Source of the DNA: Bordetella avium
GTDB lineage: Bacteria; Pseudomonadota; Gammaproteobacteria; Burkholderiales; Burkholderiaceae_B
Direction of reading: 5' to 3'
DNA: 64,000 nucleotides
NCBI RefSeq assembly: GCF_034424645.1
Contig: NZ_CP139969.1
Span: 3,100,001-3,164,000 of the forward strand
The notes under the pieces were generated by a model that saw only the letters and a program-made list of their open reading frames with translations, had not been told where the DNA came from and searched no databases. This document shows, piece after piece, positions 54,534 to 64,000 of this stretch (positions are counted from its first letter, which is position 1; every line of letters begins with the position of its first letter). Both the position numbers and the translations under genes were made by a program.

Positions 54534-55433
54534 ATGCGTTTTTCGACGCTGCTGCAACTGAGTCATCCGAGGGCGCTGGCCCAGCTACTGATGGATTCGG
54601 CCAAACAATGGTCGCGCCACCGTGCGTCGAGCAAGGGCGCAGCCCTGGCGCTGTATATGGTGTTTTCTCTGGCGCCGATGTTGATTCTGGTGATTGCCGT
54701 AGCTGGAGCCTTCTTCGGTGAGGACACGGTGCGCTCGGAGCTCTTCGCGCAGATGAGCGACCTGATGGGCGAGCGCGGCGCGGAAGTGATCCATACGGTA
54801 CTGGCCAGCGCGCATGAATCGAGCAAGAGCTGGCTGGCGGCCTTGCTGTCCCTGGGGATGATGGTTTTTAGCGCGACCACGGCGTTCTCAGAATTGAAAG
54901 ACAGCCTGGACGAGCTATGGGAAACCAAGCCCAATCAAGCTTCGGGAGGCATTCAAGGGCTGGTGCGCAGCCGAATACTATCCTTTGGTCTGGTTCTGGT
55001 ATTGGCCTGCTTTATGTTGTTTTCATTAGCCGTAAACGCGGCCATGGGTGTGGCGCGAGCCTATTACGGCGAATTGTGGTCGTATTCGCTGGTGGCGACG
55101 GCAGGCGTGTGGGTGGCGAATCTGTTTTCGTTCTCGGTGGTCACGGCCTTGTTCGCGGTGATTTTCAAGCTGCTGCCTTCGATCTCCCTGCCCTGGCGGC
55201 AGGTGCTTCCAGGCGCGGTAGTGACGGCGGCCTTGTTCTTGCTGGGAAAATGGGGCATCGGCCTGTATCTGAGCCACGGTGGGGTCGCCTCGGCCTATGG
55301 CGCGGCGGGCTCGCTGATCGCCTTTTTGCTGTGGATTTACTACTCGTCGCAGATTTTCTTTTTTGGGGCGGTGTTGACGCGCCAATACGCCTCGCAGGCG
55401 CAGCGTATCGAAGCCGCCGCCCCAGCGGCCTAA
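54534..55433 (+). CDS. YihY/BrkB-family inner membrane protein
   Basis: A 299-residue membrane protein with about six hydrophobic segments. Family features include RASSKGAALALYMVFSLAPMLILVIAVAG at the first helix, FSATTAFSELKDSLDELWE and LPSISLPWRQVLPGAVVTAALFLLGKWGIGLYL. The family was once called RNase BN by mistake, and BrkB of Bordetella pertussis was linked to serum resistance; a transport role is suspected but unproven. It begins 64 bases after the groESL terminator and is probably transcribed alone. Confidence 0.9.
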   Translation: MRFSTLLQLSHPRALAQLLMDSAKQWSRHRASSKGAALALYMVFSLAPMLILVIAVAGAFFGEDTVRSELFAQMSDLMGERGAEVIHTVLASAHESSKSWLAALLSLGMMVFSATTAFSELKDSLDELWETKPNQASGGIQGLVRSRILSFGLVLVLACFMLFSLAVNAAMGVARAYYGELWSYSLVATAGVWVANLFSFSVVTALFAVIFKLLPSISLPWRQVLPGAVVTAALFLLGKWGIGLYLSHGGVASAYGAAGSLIAFLLWIYYSSQIFFFGAVLTRQYASQAQRIEAAAPAA

Positions 55434-55634
55434 TCCAGCCAGCGCTGCGCTTTGCAGGCCAAACCCTAGGGCCCGGCATGTCATGCCGCGCCAGAGCGGG
55501 GTCGCGCAGCGCGCCTTGCTGCATGCTCAGCGCGATGCCGCGTGCATAGGGCCTGCGCCGCCGCCCTCAAAACAATCCGGCATCGCGCAGGCTTATCTGT
55601 TAAAAAGCCGCAGACCCGATTCTGAAGCGCTGTC

Positions 55635-56027
55635 ATGACTCCACATCCCTCGCCCTACAAGAGCACCGGCGGCCTGCGCCGCATTCTGAACGCGCTGCGC
55701 TATTCCTGGCAGGGCCTGAAGGCGGCCGTCAAATACGAGGCGGCCTTCAGGCAGGAACTGGCCCTGGCCGTCCTGATGATTCCCGCGGCTTTTTTTCTGG
55801 GCCGCACGGCCGTCGAAGTTTTTCTGTTGATCGTCTCTGTCGTGCTGGTGCTGGTGGTGGAACTGATCAATTCCGCCATCGAAGCGCTGGCCGATGCCTT
55901 GTCGGTGGAAACTCACCCGCTCCTGGGCCGCGCCAAAGACCTGGGCAGCGCAGCCGTCATGCTGATGTTGATTTTTACGGGCGCGGTCTGGATCTGCGTG
56001 GCGCTCGGCCGCTTTATGCAGAGCTGA
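55635..56027 (+). CDS. dgkA: Diacylglycerol kinase, prokaryotic type
   Basis: A 130-residue membrane enzyme with three helices. EAAFRQELALAVLMIPAAF and VELINSAIEALADALS hold the conserved glutamates and asparagine of the active site. It phosphorylates diacylglycerol left over from membrane-derived oligosaccharide synthesis to phosphatidic acid. The first 25 residues are extra compared with E. coli DgkA. It stands between yihY and a type II NADH dehydrogenase; co-transcription with the latter is possible. Confidence 0.93.
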   Translation: MTPHPSPYKSTGGLRRILNALRYSWQGLKAAVKYEAAFRQELALAVLMIPAAFFLGRTAVEVFLLIVSVVLVLVVELINSAIEALADALSVETHPLLGRAKDLGSAAVMLMLIFTGAVWICVALGRFMQS

Positions 56028-56103
56028 TTCGGCGGATACGCGCCATTGCAGGCGGCGGGCAGGCTCTTATACTGAGATTTCCTGCCATGCTTGCGAGTTG
56101 ATC

Positions 56104-57411
56104 ATGACCCCTTCCCAGCCGGAACGCATCGTGATTGTCGGTGGCGGCGCGGGTGGCCTCGAACTGGCTGCTCAATTGGGCCGCGCGCACGGACCCGAGC
56201 GCGTGCTGCTGATCGACAGCCGTCCTTTTCATATCTGGAAACCTTCGCTGCATGAAGTCGCGGCGGGCACGCTGGATATCCACCAGGAGGGGCTTTCCTA
56301 CCTCATGCTGGCGCGGCTGGCGGGCTTCAGTTTCGCCCAGGGCGAGCTGTTGTCCGTAGATAGGCAGGCCCGGCGCATCCGCATCGGTGCCGTACTAGAC
56401 CCGAAGGGCGACGAAGTACTGGGCCCCCGTGACTTCGGCTATGGCACGCTGGTGCTGGCCCTGGGCAGCGCCTCGAACTTCTTTGGCACGCCGGGCGCGG
56501 CCGAACATGCCGTTACGCTGGATTCGACGGAAAACGCCGAGGCCTTCCGCCTGACCATCCTCAAGGCAATGGCCAAGGTAGACCAGGAAAAGCGGCACAA
56601 TCCGGCCGCACGCCTGGATCTGGTGATCGTGGGCGGCGGCGCCACGGGCGTAGAGCTGGCGGTCGAACTGACGGAAGCCAGCCACGTCGTCAGTGCTTAT
56701 GGCCTACCCGATTTCCGCGCCGAACGCGATATGGTCATCACGCTGGTCGAAGGCGCGCCGCGCATTCTGTCCGCCCTGCCCGAGAAAATTTCACGCGCCG
56801 CCACGGCGCGGCTCAGAGAACTGGGCATTCGCGTGGAAACCGATTGCCGCGTGGCGCAAGTCACGCCTGACAGCGTGAACGCGGATGACGGCCGCCAATT
56901 CAGCGCCACGCTGTGCCTGTGGGCGGCCGGCATTCGCGGACCGGCGCTGCTGAAGCAACTCGATATGCCCTTGAACCGCGCGGGCCAGTTAATCGTCAAT
57001 GAACGGCTGGAATCGCCCGACCCGCATGTGCTGGCCCTGGGCGATTGCTGCGCGGCGCCCTGGGGCGACAAGGGCACGGTGCCGGCCCGTGCGCAGGCGG
57101 CCCACCAGGAGGCCAGCTATCTGGCCCGCAAACTCGGCGCGCGCCTGCGCGGCCGCGAAGAGCCTAGCGCTCCCTATGTGTATCGCGACAATGGTTCGCT
57201 CGTATCGCTGGGCCAGGACGCCGGGGTGGGCAATCTGATGGGCAAGCTCGCCGGACGGGGTCTGTTCGTAAGCGGTACACTTGCACGCTTGATGTACATG
57301 AGTCTGCACCTGATGCACCACCGCGCGGTGCTAGGCGTCTCGCGAACCGCCACCATGGCTTTGGCGCGCCTCTTGATGCGGCGCACCCATCCCAGGGTCA
57401 AACTGCACTGA
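56104..57411 (+). CDS. Type II NADH dehydrogenase-like flavoprotein
   Basis: A 435-residue two-dinucleotide-binding flavoprotein. The FAD fold [15 protein letters not shown] is near the N-terminus, a second NADH fold [15 protein letters not shown] lies near residue 178, and [32 protein letters not shown] is the FAD/quinone region. Ndh-2 passes electrons from NADH to ubiquinone at the inner membrane without pumping protons. The start is the ATG at 56104; the TTG six bases earlier is less likely. It is six bases from pyrF, so the two are co-transcribed. Confidence 0.9.
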   Translation: MTPSQPERIVIVGGGAGGLELAAQLGRAHGPERVLLIDSRPFHIWKPSLHEVAAGTLDIHQEGLSYLMLARLAGFSFAQGELLSVDRQARRIRIGAVLDPKGDEVLGPRDFGYGTLVLALGSASNFFGTPGAAEHAVTLDSTENAEAFRLTILKAMAKVDQEKRHNPAARLDLVIVGGGATGVELAVELTEASHVVSAYGLPDFRAERDMVITLVEGAPRILSALPEKISRAATARLRELGIRVETDCRVAQVTPDSVNADDGRQFSATLCLWAAGIRGPALLKQLDMPLNRAGQLIVNERLESPDPHVLALGDCCAAPWGDKGTVPARAQAAHQEASYLARKLGARLRGREEPSAPYVYRDNGSLVSLGQDAGVGNLMGKLAGRGLFVSGTLARLMYMSLHLMHHRAVLGVSRTATMALARLLMRRTHPRVKLH

Positions 57412-57416
57412 TCCCC

Positions 57417-58235
57417 ATGAATTTTTTGCAAAAACTCGAACACGCCTGGGCGACCCAGAACTCCTTGCTGCAAGTCGGCCTGGACCCGGACCCGGCGCGT
57501 TTCCCGGCCGAACTGCAAGGCCGCCCCGACGCCATTCTGTCTTTCTGCCGTGGCATCGTGGACGCCACGGCGCCTTTCGCCAGCAGCTTCAAGCCCCAGA
57601 TCGCCTATTTCGCGGCACATCGCGCCGAAGATCAGCTCGAAGCGCTGTGCGGCCATATCCGCGACAAATACCCTCACCTGCCCATCGTGCTGGATGCCAA
57701 GCGTGGCGATATCGGCTCCACCGCCGAAAACTACGCCCGCGAAGCCTTTGAGCGTTACCAGGCGCATGCCGTCACGGTCAGCCCCTATATGGGCCTGGAT
57801 TCGGTCGAGCCGTATCTGGCCTGGCGTGACCGCGGGGTTATCGTGCTGTGCCGCACCTCCAATCCGGGCGGCTCGGATCTGCAATTCCTGCCGATGGCCG
57901 ATGGCCAGCCGCTCTATCTGCACGTAGCGGGCCTGGTCGCCGACAAATGGAATGCGCACGGCCAGTGCGGCCTGGTGGTTGGCGCCACCTACCCCAATGA
58001 GCTGGCCGCCGTGCGCAAGCGCGTCGGCGACAGCCTCCCGCTGCTGGTGCCCGGTATCGGCGCACAGGGCGGAGATATCAACGCGACCGTGCAGGCAGGC
58101 GCCAACAGCGCCCGCGCCGGCATGATGATCAATTCGTCGCGCGCCATCATCTACGCCAGCGGCGGCGAGGATTGGCGCGAGGCGGCCGCAGAAGCCGCCC
58201 GGGGCCTGCGCGACGCGATCAACGCCGTGCGCTGA
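57417..58235 (+). CDS. pyrF: Orotidine 5'-phosphate decarboxylase (type 2)
   Basis: A 272-residue enzyme that completes UMP synthesis by decarboxylating [24 protein letters not shown] and the catalytic [17 protein letters not shown] (Asp-Lys-x-x-Asp) are intact, with the C-terminal PGIGAQGGD phosphate loop. Its length and the AKRGDIGST motif place it in the longer type 2 group found in betaproteobacteria and actinobacteria. It converges on the pncC end of the minus-strand riboflavin operon, with only 15 bases between the stops. Confidence 0.96.
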   Translation: MNFLQKLEHAWATQNSLLQVGLDPDPARFPAELQGRPDAILSFCRGIVDATAPFASSFKPQIAYFAAHRAEDQLEALCGHIRDKYPHLPIVLDAKRGDIGSTAENYAREAFERYQAHAVTVSPYMGLDSVEPYLAWRDRGVIVLCRTSNPGGSDLQFLPMADGQPLYLHVAGLVADKWNAHGQCGLVVGATYPNELAAVRKRVGDSLPLLVPGIGAQGGDINATVQAGANSARAGMMINSSRAIIYASGGEDWREAAAEAARGLRDAINAVR

Positions 58236-58250
58236 GCGCGGCTGATTGCC

Positions 58251-58817
58251 TTAGCGCTGGCTGACTGGCACCAACTCCAGCATGCCGCGCAGGGCGAACT
58301 CAACGGCCGAGAGCCGCACCTGCGCGCGGTCGCCCGTAAACACATGGGTGACCGCGCGCGAATTAATGCCCGCCTTGGTCCGCCTGGCAAACCCAAAGCA
58401 GACCATGCCAACGGGCTTGCCCGCCGTCGCGCCACCCGGACCGGCAATACCGGTCGTGGCGATGGCCAGATGAGACGCCGGCGAAGCCAGCAGCACGCCC
58501 TGGGCCATTTCCAGAGCGACCTCTTCGCTGACAGCGCCAAAATGGTTAAGGGTGTCTGCCGAGACCTGCAACTCGTCGACCTTGGCCTGATTGCTATAGG
58601 TGATAAACCCGCGATCGAACCAGCCGCTCGAGCCAGGCGCCGAGGTCACCGCGCCCGCCAGCAGCCCGCCCGTGCAGGACTCCGCCGTACTCAGATACCA
58701 ACCCTGCTCTTGCAAGGCCGGGCCCAATTGTTCGGCCAAGCCGAAGACGGTGGCAGAGGTCAGGCTGGCGGGAGCCAGGCCGGCATTGTGGTGCAAACCG
58801 CTGTGGTGCAAACTCAT
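58251..58817 (-). CDS. pncC: Nicotinamide-nucleotide amidase (CinA C-terminal type)
   Basis: A 188-residue PncC/CinA-C protein: LSTAESCTGGLLAGAVTSAPGSSGWFDRGFITYSNQAKVDEL contains the catalytic serine and tyrosine, and ATTGIAGPGGATAGKPVGMVCFG the oxyanion region. It deamidates NMN to nicotinate mononucleotide in the pyridine nucleotide cycle. The start overlaps the pgpA stop (ATGA). The N-terminal 30 residues (SLHHSGLHHN) are not conserved, so a later start is possible. Confidence 0.95.
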   Translation of the reverse strand: MSLHHSGLHHNAGLAPASLTSATVFGLAEQLGPALQEQGWYLSTAESCTGGLLAGAVTSAPGSSGWFDRGFITYSNQAKVDELQVSADTLNHFGAVSEEVALEMAQGVLLASPASHLAIATTGIAGPGGATAGKPVGMVCFGFARRTKAGINSRAVTHVFTGDRAQVRLSAVEFALRGMLELVPVSQR

Positions 58818-59341
58818 GCAAACACTCCTATGCGAATGGCAAGCATCATGACCAGCAAGGTATAAACAGCCGCCAGAATGTCATCCCACATGACGCCAAA
58901 TCCGCCCGAAAGCCTCGCGTCGCAGGCCTTGATGGGAGGCGGTTTGACGATGTCAAAGAACCGGAAAAGCCCAAACGCGGCCAGTTGCGCGATCCAGCCG
59001 TTGGGGATGAGCCATAACACCAGCCAGAAGGCCACCATCTCATCCCACACCATACCGACATGATCATGCACGCGAAGTTCGCGCCCGGCATAGCCGCAGG
59101 CCCAGCAACCATAGGCAAAAGCCGCCAGCAGCAGCGCCCCCATGATCGGGTCTGCGATGGGCGGCAGCATTAACCAGATGACCCAGGCAGCCAGGGTGCC
59201 CCAGGTGCCCGACGCAGGCCGGATCAGGCCGCTGCCCAGGCCAAAAGCAAGAAAACGTCCAGGCCGGGCGCAAACCCAGGCCCAAGAGGGGTAGTCCACG
59301 CGCGAGCGCTGGCGCATCGAAGAGGAATGAAAGTCGGTCAT
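58814..59341 (-). CDS. pgpA: Phosphatidylglycerophosphatase A
   Basis: A 175-residue inner-membrane phosphatase that makes phosphatidylglycerol. FGSGLIRPASGTWGTLAAW and HDHVGMVWDEMVAFWLVL (metal-binding acidic residues) and FRFFDIVKPPPIKACDARLSGGFGVMWDDILA are characteristic. It lies between thiL (89-base gap) and pncC (overlap) in the conserved order nusB-thiL-pgpA-pncC. The first 25 residues are slightly longer than in E. coli. Confidence 0.97.
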   Translation of the reverse strand: MTDFHSSSMRQRSRVDYPSWAWVCARPGRFLAFGLGSGLIRPASGTWGTLAAWVIWLMLPPIADPIMGALLLAAFAYGCWACGYAGRELRVHDHVGMVWDEMVAFWLVLWLIPNGWIAQLAAFGLFRFFDIVKPPPIKACDARLSGGFGVMWDDILAAVYTLLVMMLAIRIGVFA

Positions 59342-59430
59342 GAGATGGCGGTTCCTACCCTCACGGGCGAGCCCTGGATGGTAGCAGGCGCGGCGGCCCT
59401 GCCTGGGGAGTGGCCCCGTGTCGGACTTGC

Positions 59431-60399
59431 TCAGGCCTGACTGCCGAAGTGGTCGAAGCCGCCGGGCAGATGCGCCAAGGCCTGTCCCTGCGGGTCGAGC
59501 ACACGCAAACCGGCCTGGGCTACGACGGCGCCAATGCGATGGACTGGCGTATTGCAGGCCATGCCCGCCTGCGCGATGGCCGCACGCGCATCGGGCGGCG
59601 CGGTAAAGCAGAGTTCATAGGCATCGCCGCCACCCAGCAAGGCGCGTTGCAAGACCGCGCCATCCAGCCCGTCGAGCCCTGTCGCGCGCGGCAAGTCGGC
59701 ATAACGCAGCACGGCGCCCACGCCGCTGGCGGCGAGAATGTGGCCAAGATCCTGGGCCAGCCCATCGGAGATGTCGATGGCGGCATGAGCCAGCCCGCGC
59801 AGGGCCAGGCCGAGAGCCAGCCGGGGCTGCGGCCATTCGAGGGCAGGCCGGGTCTGCGCCAGGCGAACCGGATCGGCAGGCAAGGCCCCGTCGAGCAGGC
59901 GGTAGGCCACATCGGCCGCCCCCAAGGCGCCCGACACCCAGACATCGTCATCCACCCGCGCGGCATCGCGGCGCAGCGCGGCATCTGCCGGCACGGCGCC
60001 GAATACGGTCACGCTGATCGTCAGATCCTGCAGGCTGCGCGTGGTGTCGCCGCCGATGAGCGGGCAGCCATGCGCCCGGGCCAGATCATGAAACCCGCAC
60101 GCAAAAGCGGCCAACCAAGCATCATCGAGGTCAGGCAGGGCCAGCCCCAGCAGGCAACCCAGCGGCTGAGCGCCCATTGCCGCCAAATCTGACAGGTTGA
60201 CGGCCAATGCCTTATGACCTACCGACTGTGGGTCGGCATCGGGATAAAAATGCCGGCCGGCGATCAGCAGGTCTTTGCTGACGGCCACCCGCATGCCCTG
60301 CGGCACGGGAAACAGCGCGCAATCATCGCCCACGCCCAGGATTTCCCCGGGCGCGGCACGTGTGAAATGGCGGGCGATGAGGTCGAACTCGGAGGCCAC
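59431..60399 (-). CDS. thiL: Thiamine-monophosphate kinase
   Basis: A 322-residue PurM-fold kinase that converts thiamine monophosphate to the active diphosphate. GDDCALF near residue 23, AVNLSDLAAMGAQPLG, GGDTTRS and DISDGLAQDLGHI supply the magnesium and nucleotide contacts. It follows nusB by 15 bases and precedes pgpA. Vitamin and lipid genes in one operon is the standard betaproteobacterial arrangement. Confidence 0.97.
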   Translation of the reverse strand: MASEFDLIARHFTRAAPGEILGVGDDCALFPVPQGMRVAVSKDLLIAGRHFYPDADPQSVGHKALAVNLSDLAAMGAQPLGCLLGLALPDLDDAWLAAFACGFHDLARAHGCPLIGGDTTRSLQDLTISVTVFGAVPADAALRRDAARVDDDVWVSGALGAADVAYRLLDGALPADPVRLAQTRPALEWPQPRLALGLALRGLAHAAIDISDGLAQDLGHILAASGVGAVLRYADLPRATGLDGLDGAVLQRALLGGGDAYELCFTAPPDARAAIAQAGMACNTPVHRIGAVVAQAGLRVLDPQGQALAHLPGGFDHFGSQA

Positions 60400-60414
60400 T
60401 GCCAGGCCGGAACG

Positions 60415-61423
<1,009 letters not shown>

Positions 61424-62590
61424 TTATTCGTCAGTGTTGCGGGCGGGGGGGCAATCGTAACCCGTAATGGTGAGGGCAAACCCAGCCATGCTGGGCATCT
61501 TGCGTGGGCGCGCGAGCAGGCGCATCTGGCCCACGTGCAAATCACGCAGAATCTGCGCGCCGATACCATAGGTGCGCAGACCGAAGCGTTCGCCGTCCTG
61601 GGTGCTGGCCTGCCGGCCCGGATCGCTCCAGTGGGCAATCTGGCCAAACAAATGCTCGGTCGAGGACTGGCAGTTCATCAGGACCACCACCCCCGCAGGC
61701 GAGGCGGCAATCGCGCTCAGAGCCTGGCCCAGACCCCAGCTGTGCGGGCTGGAGCCGGTGTCCAGGGCATCGAGCAGCGAGGCCGGTTCATGCACCCGGA
61801 CCAGGGTTTCCTTTGCTGGGTCGATCTTACCGTGTACCAGCGCCAAATGGGGCGAACCCGTGGCGTCGTCTCGATAGGCGATGGCCTGAAACGTTCCCCA
61901 GGGGGTCTGCATCTGGCGCTCGCCCACACGCTGAATGATGGATTCGTGTTCGCTGCGGTATTGGATCAGATCGGCGATCGTACCGATCTTGAGGCCGTGT
62001 TCACGCGCGAAGGCCGCCAGATCCGGCAGGCGGGCCATGGTGCCGTCAGGTTTGAGGATTTCGCAGATAACCGCGGCGGGCGTCAGGCCCGCCATGGCCG
62101 TCAGATCGCAACCGGCCTCGGTGTGCCCGGCGCGGACCAACACGCCCCCCAGCACGGCGCGCACCGGGAAAATATGCCCAGGCTGCACCAGATCGCTCGG
62201 GCGGGCATCGCGCGCCACCGCCACCTGGATGGTGCGGGCACGGTCCGCGGCGGAGATGCCGGTTTCGACACCTTCGGCAGCCTCGATGGATTGCGTGAAA
62301 TTGGTGCCGTACCGCGTGCCGTTACGGCTGGCCATCAAGGGCAGATCCAGTTGGCGGCAACGCTCTTCGGTCAAGGTGAGACAGACCAGACCGCGCCCGT
62401 GGGTCACCATGAAATTGATGGCTTCGGGCGTGACGAACTCTGCCGCCATGACGAGATCGCCTTCATTTTCGCGGTCTTCTTCGTCAACCAGAATGACGAT
62501 GCGGCCTGCGCGCAGCTCGGCAATGATTTCGGGAACGGAAACAATGCCAAAGTCCGACTCAGCGGCAGCGGGGGAAATCTGATCAGTCAT
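61424..62590 (-). CDS. ribB: 3,4-dihydroxy-2-butanone-4-phosphate synthase with degenerate GTP cyclohydrolase II domain
   Basis: A 388-residue RibBA-like protein from the ATG at 62590. The N-terminal DHBP synthase is complete: VDEEDRENEGDLVMAAEFV, TNFTQSIEA and VRAGHTEAGCDLTAMAG. The C-terminal half keeps the fold (YGIGAQILRDLHVGQMRLLA) but has no Cys-x-Cys zinc motif or catalytic arginine region: the place of the usual LTGD-GS-RCDCG reads LDALDTGSSPHSWGLG. So only the RibB activity is expected; GTP cyclohydrolase II must come from another gene. It heads the ribB-ribH-nusB-thiL-pgpA-pncC operon. Confidence 0.95.
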   Translation of the reverse strand: MTDQISPAAAESDFGIVSVPEIIAELRAGRIVILVDEEDRENEGDLVMAAEFVTPEAINFMVTHGRGLVCLTLTEERCRQLDLPLMASRNGTRYGTNFTQSIEAAEGVETGISAADRARTIQVAVARDARPSDLVQPGHIFPVRAVLGGVLVRAGHTEAGCDLTAMAGLTPAAVICEILKPDGTMARLPDLAAFAREHGLKIGTIADLIQYRSEHESIIQRVGERQMQTPWGTFQAIAYRDDATGSPHLALVHGKIDPAKETLVRVHEPASLLDALDTGSSPHSWGLGQALSAIAASPAGVVVLMNCQSSTEHLFGQIAHWSDPGRQASTQDGERFGLRTYGIGAQILRDLHVGQMRLLARPRKMPSMAGFALTITGYDCPPARNTDE

Positions 62591-63223
62591 GGTTGGATAG
62601 ACAACAGACAGGCGGGAAAGTCCCGATTTTACCGCCCTTGGCCGTTCGGCGTCCCGCAGGCACAATGCGGCCCGGGGCGCGCCGCTCCCAGCGGCCTGCC
62701 AGGCCCGTCATGATGAAGAGAATTTCATGCTGTTTTCGCTGCCCTGCCCGCGCCGGCAGCGGCGCGGGCAGGCCTGGAACGGGCCGGTGCAGCCTGCCGA
62801 CTTCCCTCTTACGCTGGCGGGTGCGCTGCCATGGTCCGTCTGTGGCCAATGGGCGCCCTGGTAGGCGAAAATAGCGCTATCCCCATGCCTATGACCCTCG
62901 CCCCTTGCATGAAAACCCATTATTGGAACGATGCCCCCACGCTCACCGCACCAGGCCCGAGGCCAGGGCGCTAGCCAGTCCCCCCTCGATGCACGTGGCT
63001 TGGGCGGCAACCGCCGCATAATGCGGCGGCTGTTGGAGCACGAGCTGGGCCAGGGCGCGCTCATGTTTCAATGTTTCCCGCTGTCGGTCGGTGTGGCCCG
63101 CCCCCCCGCCCCACCGCAGCACGTACAAGCCTGCCCCCGTCAGCGCAGCACGCGGCGGCGAGGGCTTTGCCGAAATAGCCAAGCGGCTGCGCGCCGCGCG
63201 GCGCAACCACTGAGACACACTAT
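62591..63223. other. Intergenic region between ribB and the IclR gene; strong hairpin, no confident gene
   Basis: A perfect 12-base stem (CCTGCCCGCGCC at 62743-62754 and its complement at 62761-62772, six-base loop) lies about 150-180 bases before ribB, without a T-run. I looked for the FMN riboswitch often found before rib genes and did not find its conserved segments. A minus-strand frame at 62943-63218 (GTG start) would encode 91 residues of arginine/alanine-rich protein with no family signal; I do not call it. The ribB promoter should lie here. Confidence 0.55.
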
Positions 63224-64000
63224 ATGGCTACTGCCAACGACGGCCGCCGCAGCATCCAATCGGTCGAGGTGGGCTTTCCGCTTCTGGCCGCCCTGGTCGA
63301 CGCAGCCCGCCCCATGACGCTGCGCGATCTCGCCGCTGCCGCCGGCATGACTTCCGCGAAAGCTCACCCCTATCTGGTGAGTTTCATCCGTGTTGGCCTG
63401 GTCCTGCAAGACAGCGTGAGCGGCCATTACGAACTGGGCCCGTTCGCGCTGCAAATGGGGCTGGTCAGCCTGCAAAGACTGGACCCGGTGCGCATGGCCC
63501 TGCCCGAGGTGGCGCAGTTTCAGGCAGGCATCGGCCATACCGTCGGCCTGGCGGTGCTGGGCTCGCACGGCCCGACCATGGTCCACATCACCGAGGCCAG
63601 CTACCCCGTGCACGTAAACATGCGACAGGGTACGGTGATGTCCATGCTGAACACCGCGACAGGCCTGGTGTTCGCCGCCTGGCTTGCGCCCAAAGTGGCC
63701 GAGTACTACATCGCCCGCGAACAAAACGACACCGCGGTGACGTCCACCCTATCTCACCCCCTGAAGTCCGCCAGCCCCGAGCATTTGCAGGCCATGCTGG
63801 CCGATATCCGCGTGCATGGCATGGCGCGCGCGGTAGGCAACCCTCTGCCCGGTGTGGACGCCCTCTCGGTGCCGGTGTTCGACCATACCGGCAAGCTGGT
63901 GCTAGCCATTACCGCCATCGGCCCCAGCGGCCTGTTTGATGTGTCCTGGCAAGGCAGTATTGCGCAGCCGCTCTTGCAATGCGCCCACGCGGTTTCACAC
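63224..64000 (+). CDS. IclR-family transcriptional regulator (partial, runs off window)
   Basis: At least 259 residues; no stop before the window end. Residues 10-75 are the winged helix-turn-helix (SIQSVEVGFPLLAALVDAARPMTLRDLAAAAGMTSAKAHPYLVSFIRVGLV), and the rest is the IclR effector domain (VGLAVLGSHGPTMVHITEASYPVHVNMRQGTVMSMLNTATGLVFAAW). Such regulators sense aromatic acids or glyoxylate-type molecules. The target genes are probably downstream, outside this window. The start is the ATG at 63224. Confidence 0.92.
   Translation, partial: MATANDGRRSIQSVEVGFPLLAALVDAARPMTLRDLAAAAGMTSAKAHPYLVSFIRVGLVLQDSVSGHYELGPFALQMGLVSLQRLDPVRMALPEVAQFQAGIGHTVGLAVLGSHGPTMVHITEASYPVHVNMRQGTVMSMLNTATGLVFAAWLAPKVAEYYIAREQNDTAVTSTLSHPLKSASPEHLQAMLADIRVHGMARAVGNPLPGVDALSVPVFDHTGKLVLAITAIGPSGLFDVSWQGSIAQPLLQCAHAVSH

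Noticed and set aside
62591..62900. FMN riboswitch before ribB
   Set aside because: The conserved RFN segments were not found in the leader; only an unrelated hairpin is present.
62943..63218. 91-residue minus-strand frame divergent from the IclR gene
   Set aside because: GTG start without a ribosome site, arginine/alanine-rich, no recognisable family; typical of chance frames at this GC content.

Overview
The window looks like a chromosome segment of a high-GC betaproteobacterium of the Alcaligenaceae (Bordetella/Achromobacter type). Three things suggest this: two Bug-type (TctC) periplasmic receptors, the dense array of small catabolic operons, and the housekeeping block groES-groEL / yihY / dgkA / ndh / pyrF / pncC-pgpA-thiL-nusB-ribH-ribB. 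The genus is inferred from gene content, not proven. No rRNA, tRNA or CRISPR array was seen.

Layout. (1) 1-140: end of a metal P-type ATPase. (2) 266-10594: a divergent regulon around a GntR regulator. On the minus strand are an aconitase-family hydratase, a dihydropyrimidinase-family amidohydrolase, an isochorismatase-family amidase and a CobW GTPase. On the plus strand are gntR, an isocitrate-lyase/PEP-mutase family lyase, two SDRs and a Bug receptor. Read together they suggest imide/amide opening, then hydration and C-C cleavage of a (substituted) maleate-type acid. Three TGTNNACA-like sites lie between the divergent genes. (3) 10744-27085: a minus-strand aromatic operon (SDR, Rieske oxygenase, acyl-CoA dehydrogenase, CoA-transferase, dihydroxyphthalate-decarboxylase-like protein, gentisate-dioxygenase-like cupin, FAH hydrolase, VanB-type reductase), then TetR, a frameshifted Tat-signal MmgE/PrpD, a porin and an MHS transporter. 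It is flanked on both sides by related DoxX-like membrane proteins, two of which are followed by a matching ~60-residue membrane protein. (4) 27295-36318: a complete Hsa/Tes/Mhp-like meta-cleavage operon (flavin monooxygenase, flavin reductase fused to an IclR-like domain, extradiol dioxygenase, C-C hydrolase, hydratase, acylating aldehyde dehydrogenase, aldolase) with a LysR gene and a bacteriohemerythrin. Three TAGAATTT/TTCTA palindromes lie in its promoters and in that of the MHS transporter.

(5) 36892-41720: RpiR regulator, class III aminotransferase, Bug receptor and M81 (MlrC-like) peptidase, with palindromes in the divergent promoter. (6) 41955-43832: arsR-arsC-arsH without an efflux pump, with a clear ArsR operator. 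(7) 44014-46172: AraC regulator and a divergent MFS transporter. (8) 46250-52154: an accessory island of broken insertion sequences (three IS3-family pieces and an inverted IS66 remnant) around a stand-alone recombinase and a 646-residue Hanks-type kinase-like protein of unknown role. (9) 52297-62590: the conserved core, starting with a perfect CIRCE element before groESL and ending with the riboflavin/thiamine operon. (10) 63224-end: an IclR-type regulator cut by the window edge.

The catabolic operons share a logic: Bug receptors and MHS/porin bring in organic acids, oxygenases and hydrolases convert them, and the products are pyruvate, fumarate or acyl-CoA. The strongest candidates for something undescribed are the imide-to-malate-like pathway, the paired DoxX-like/small membrane protein cassette, and the kinase protein in the island next to groESL.
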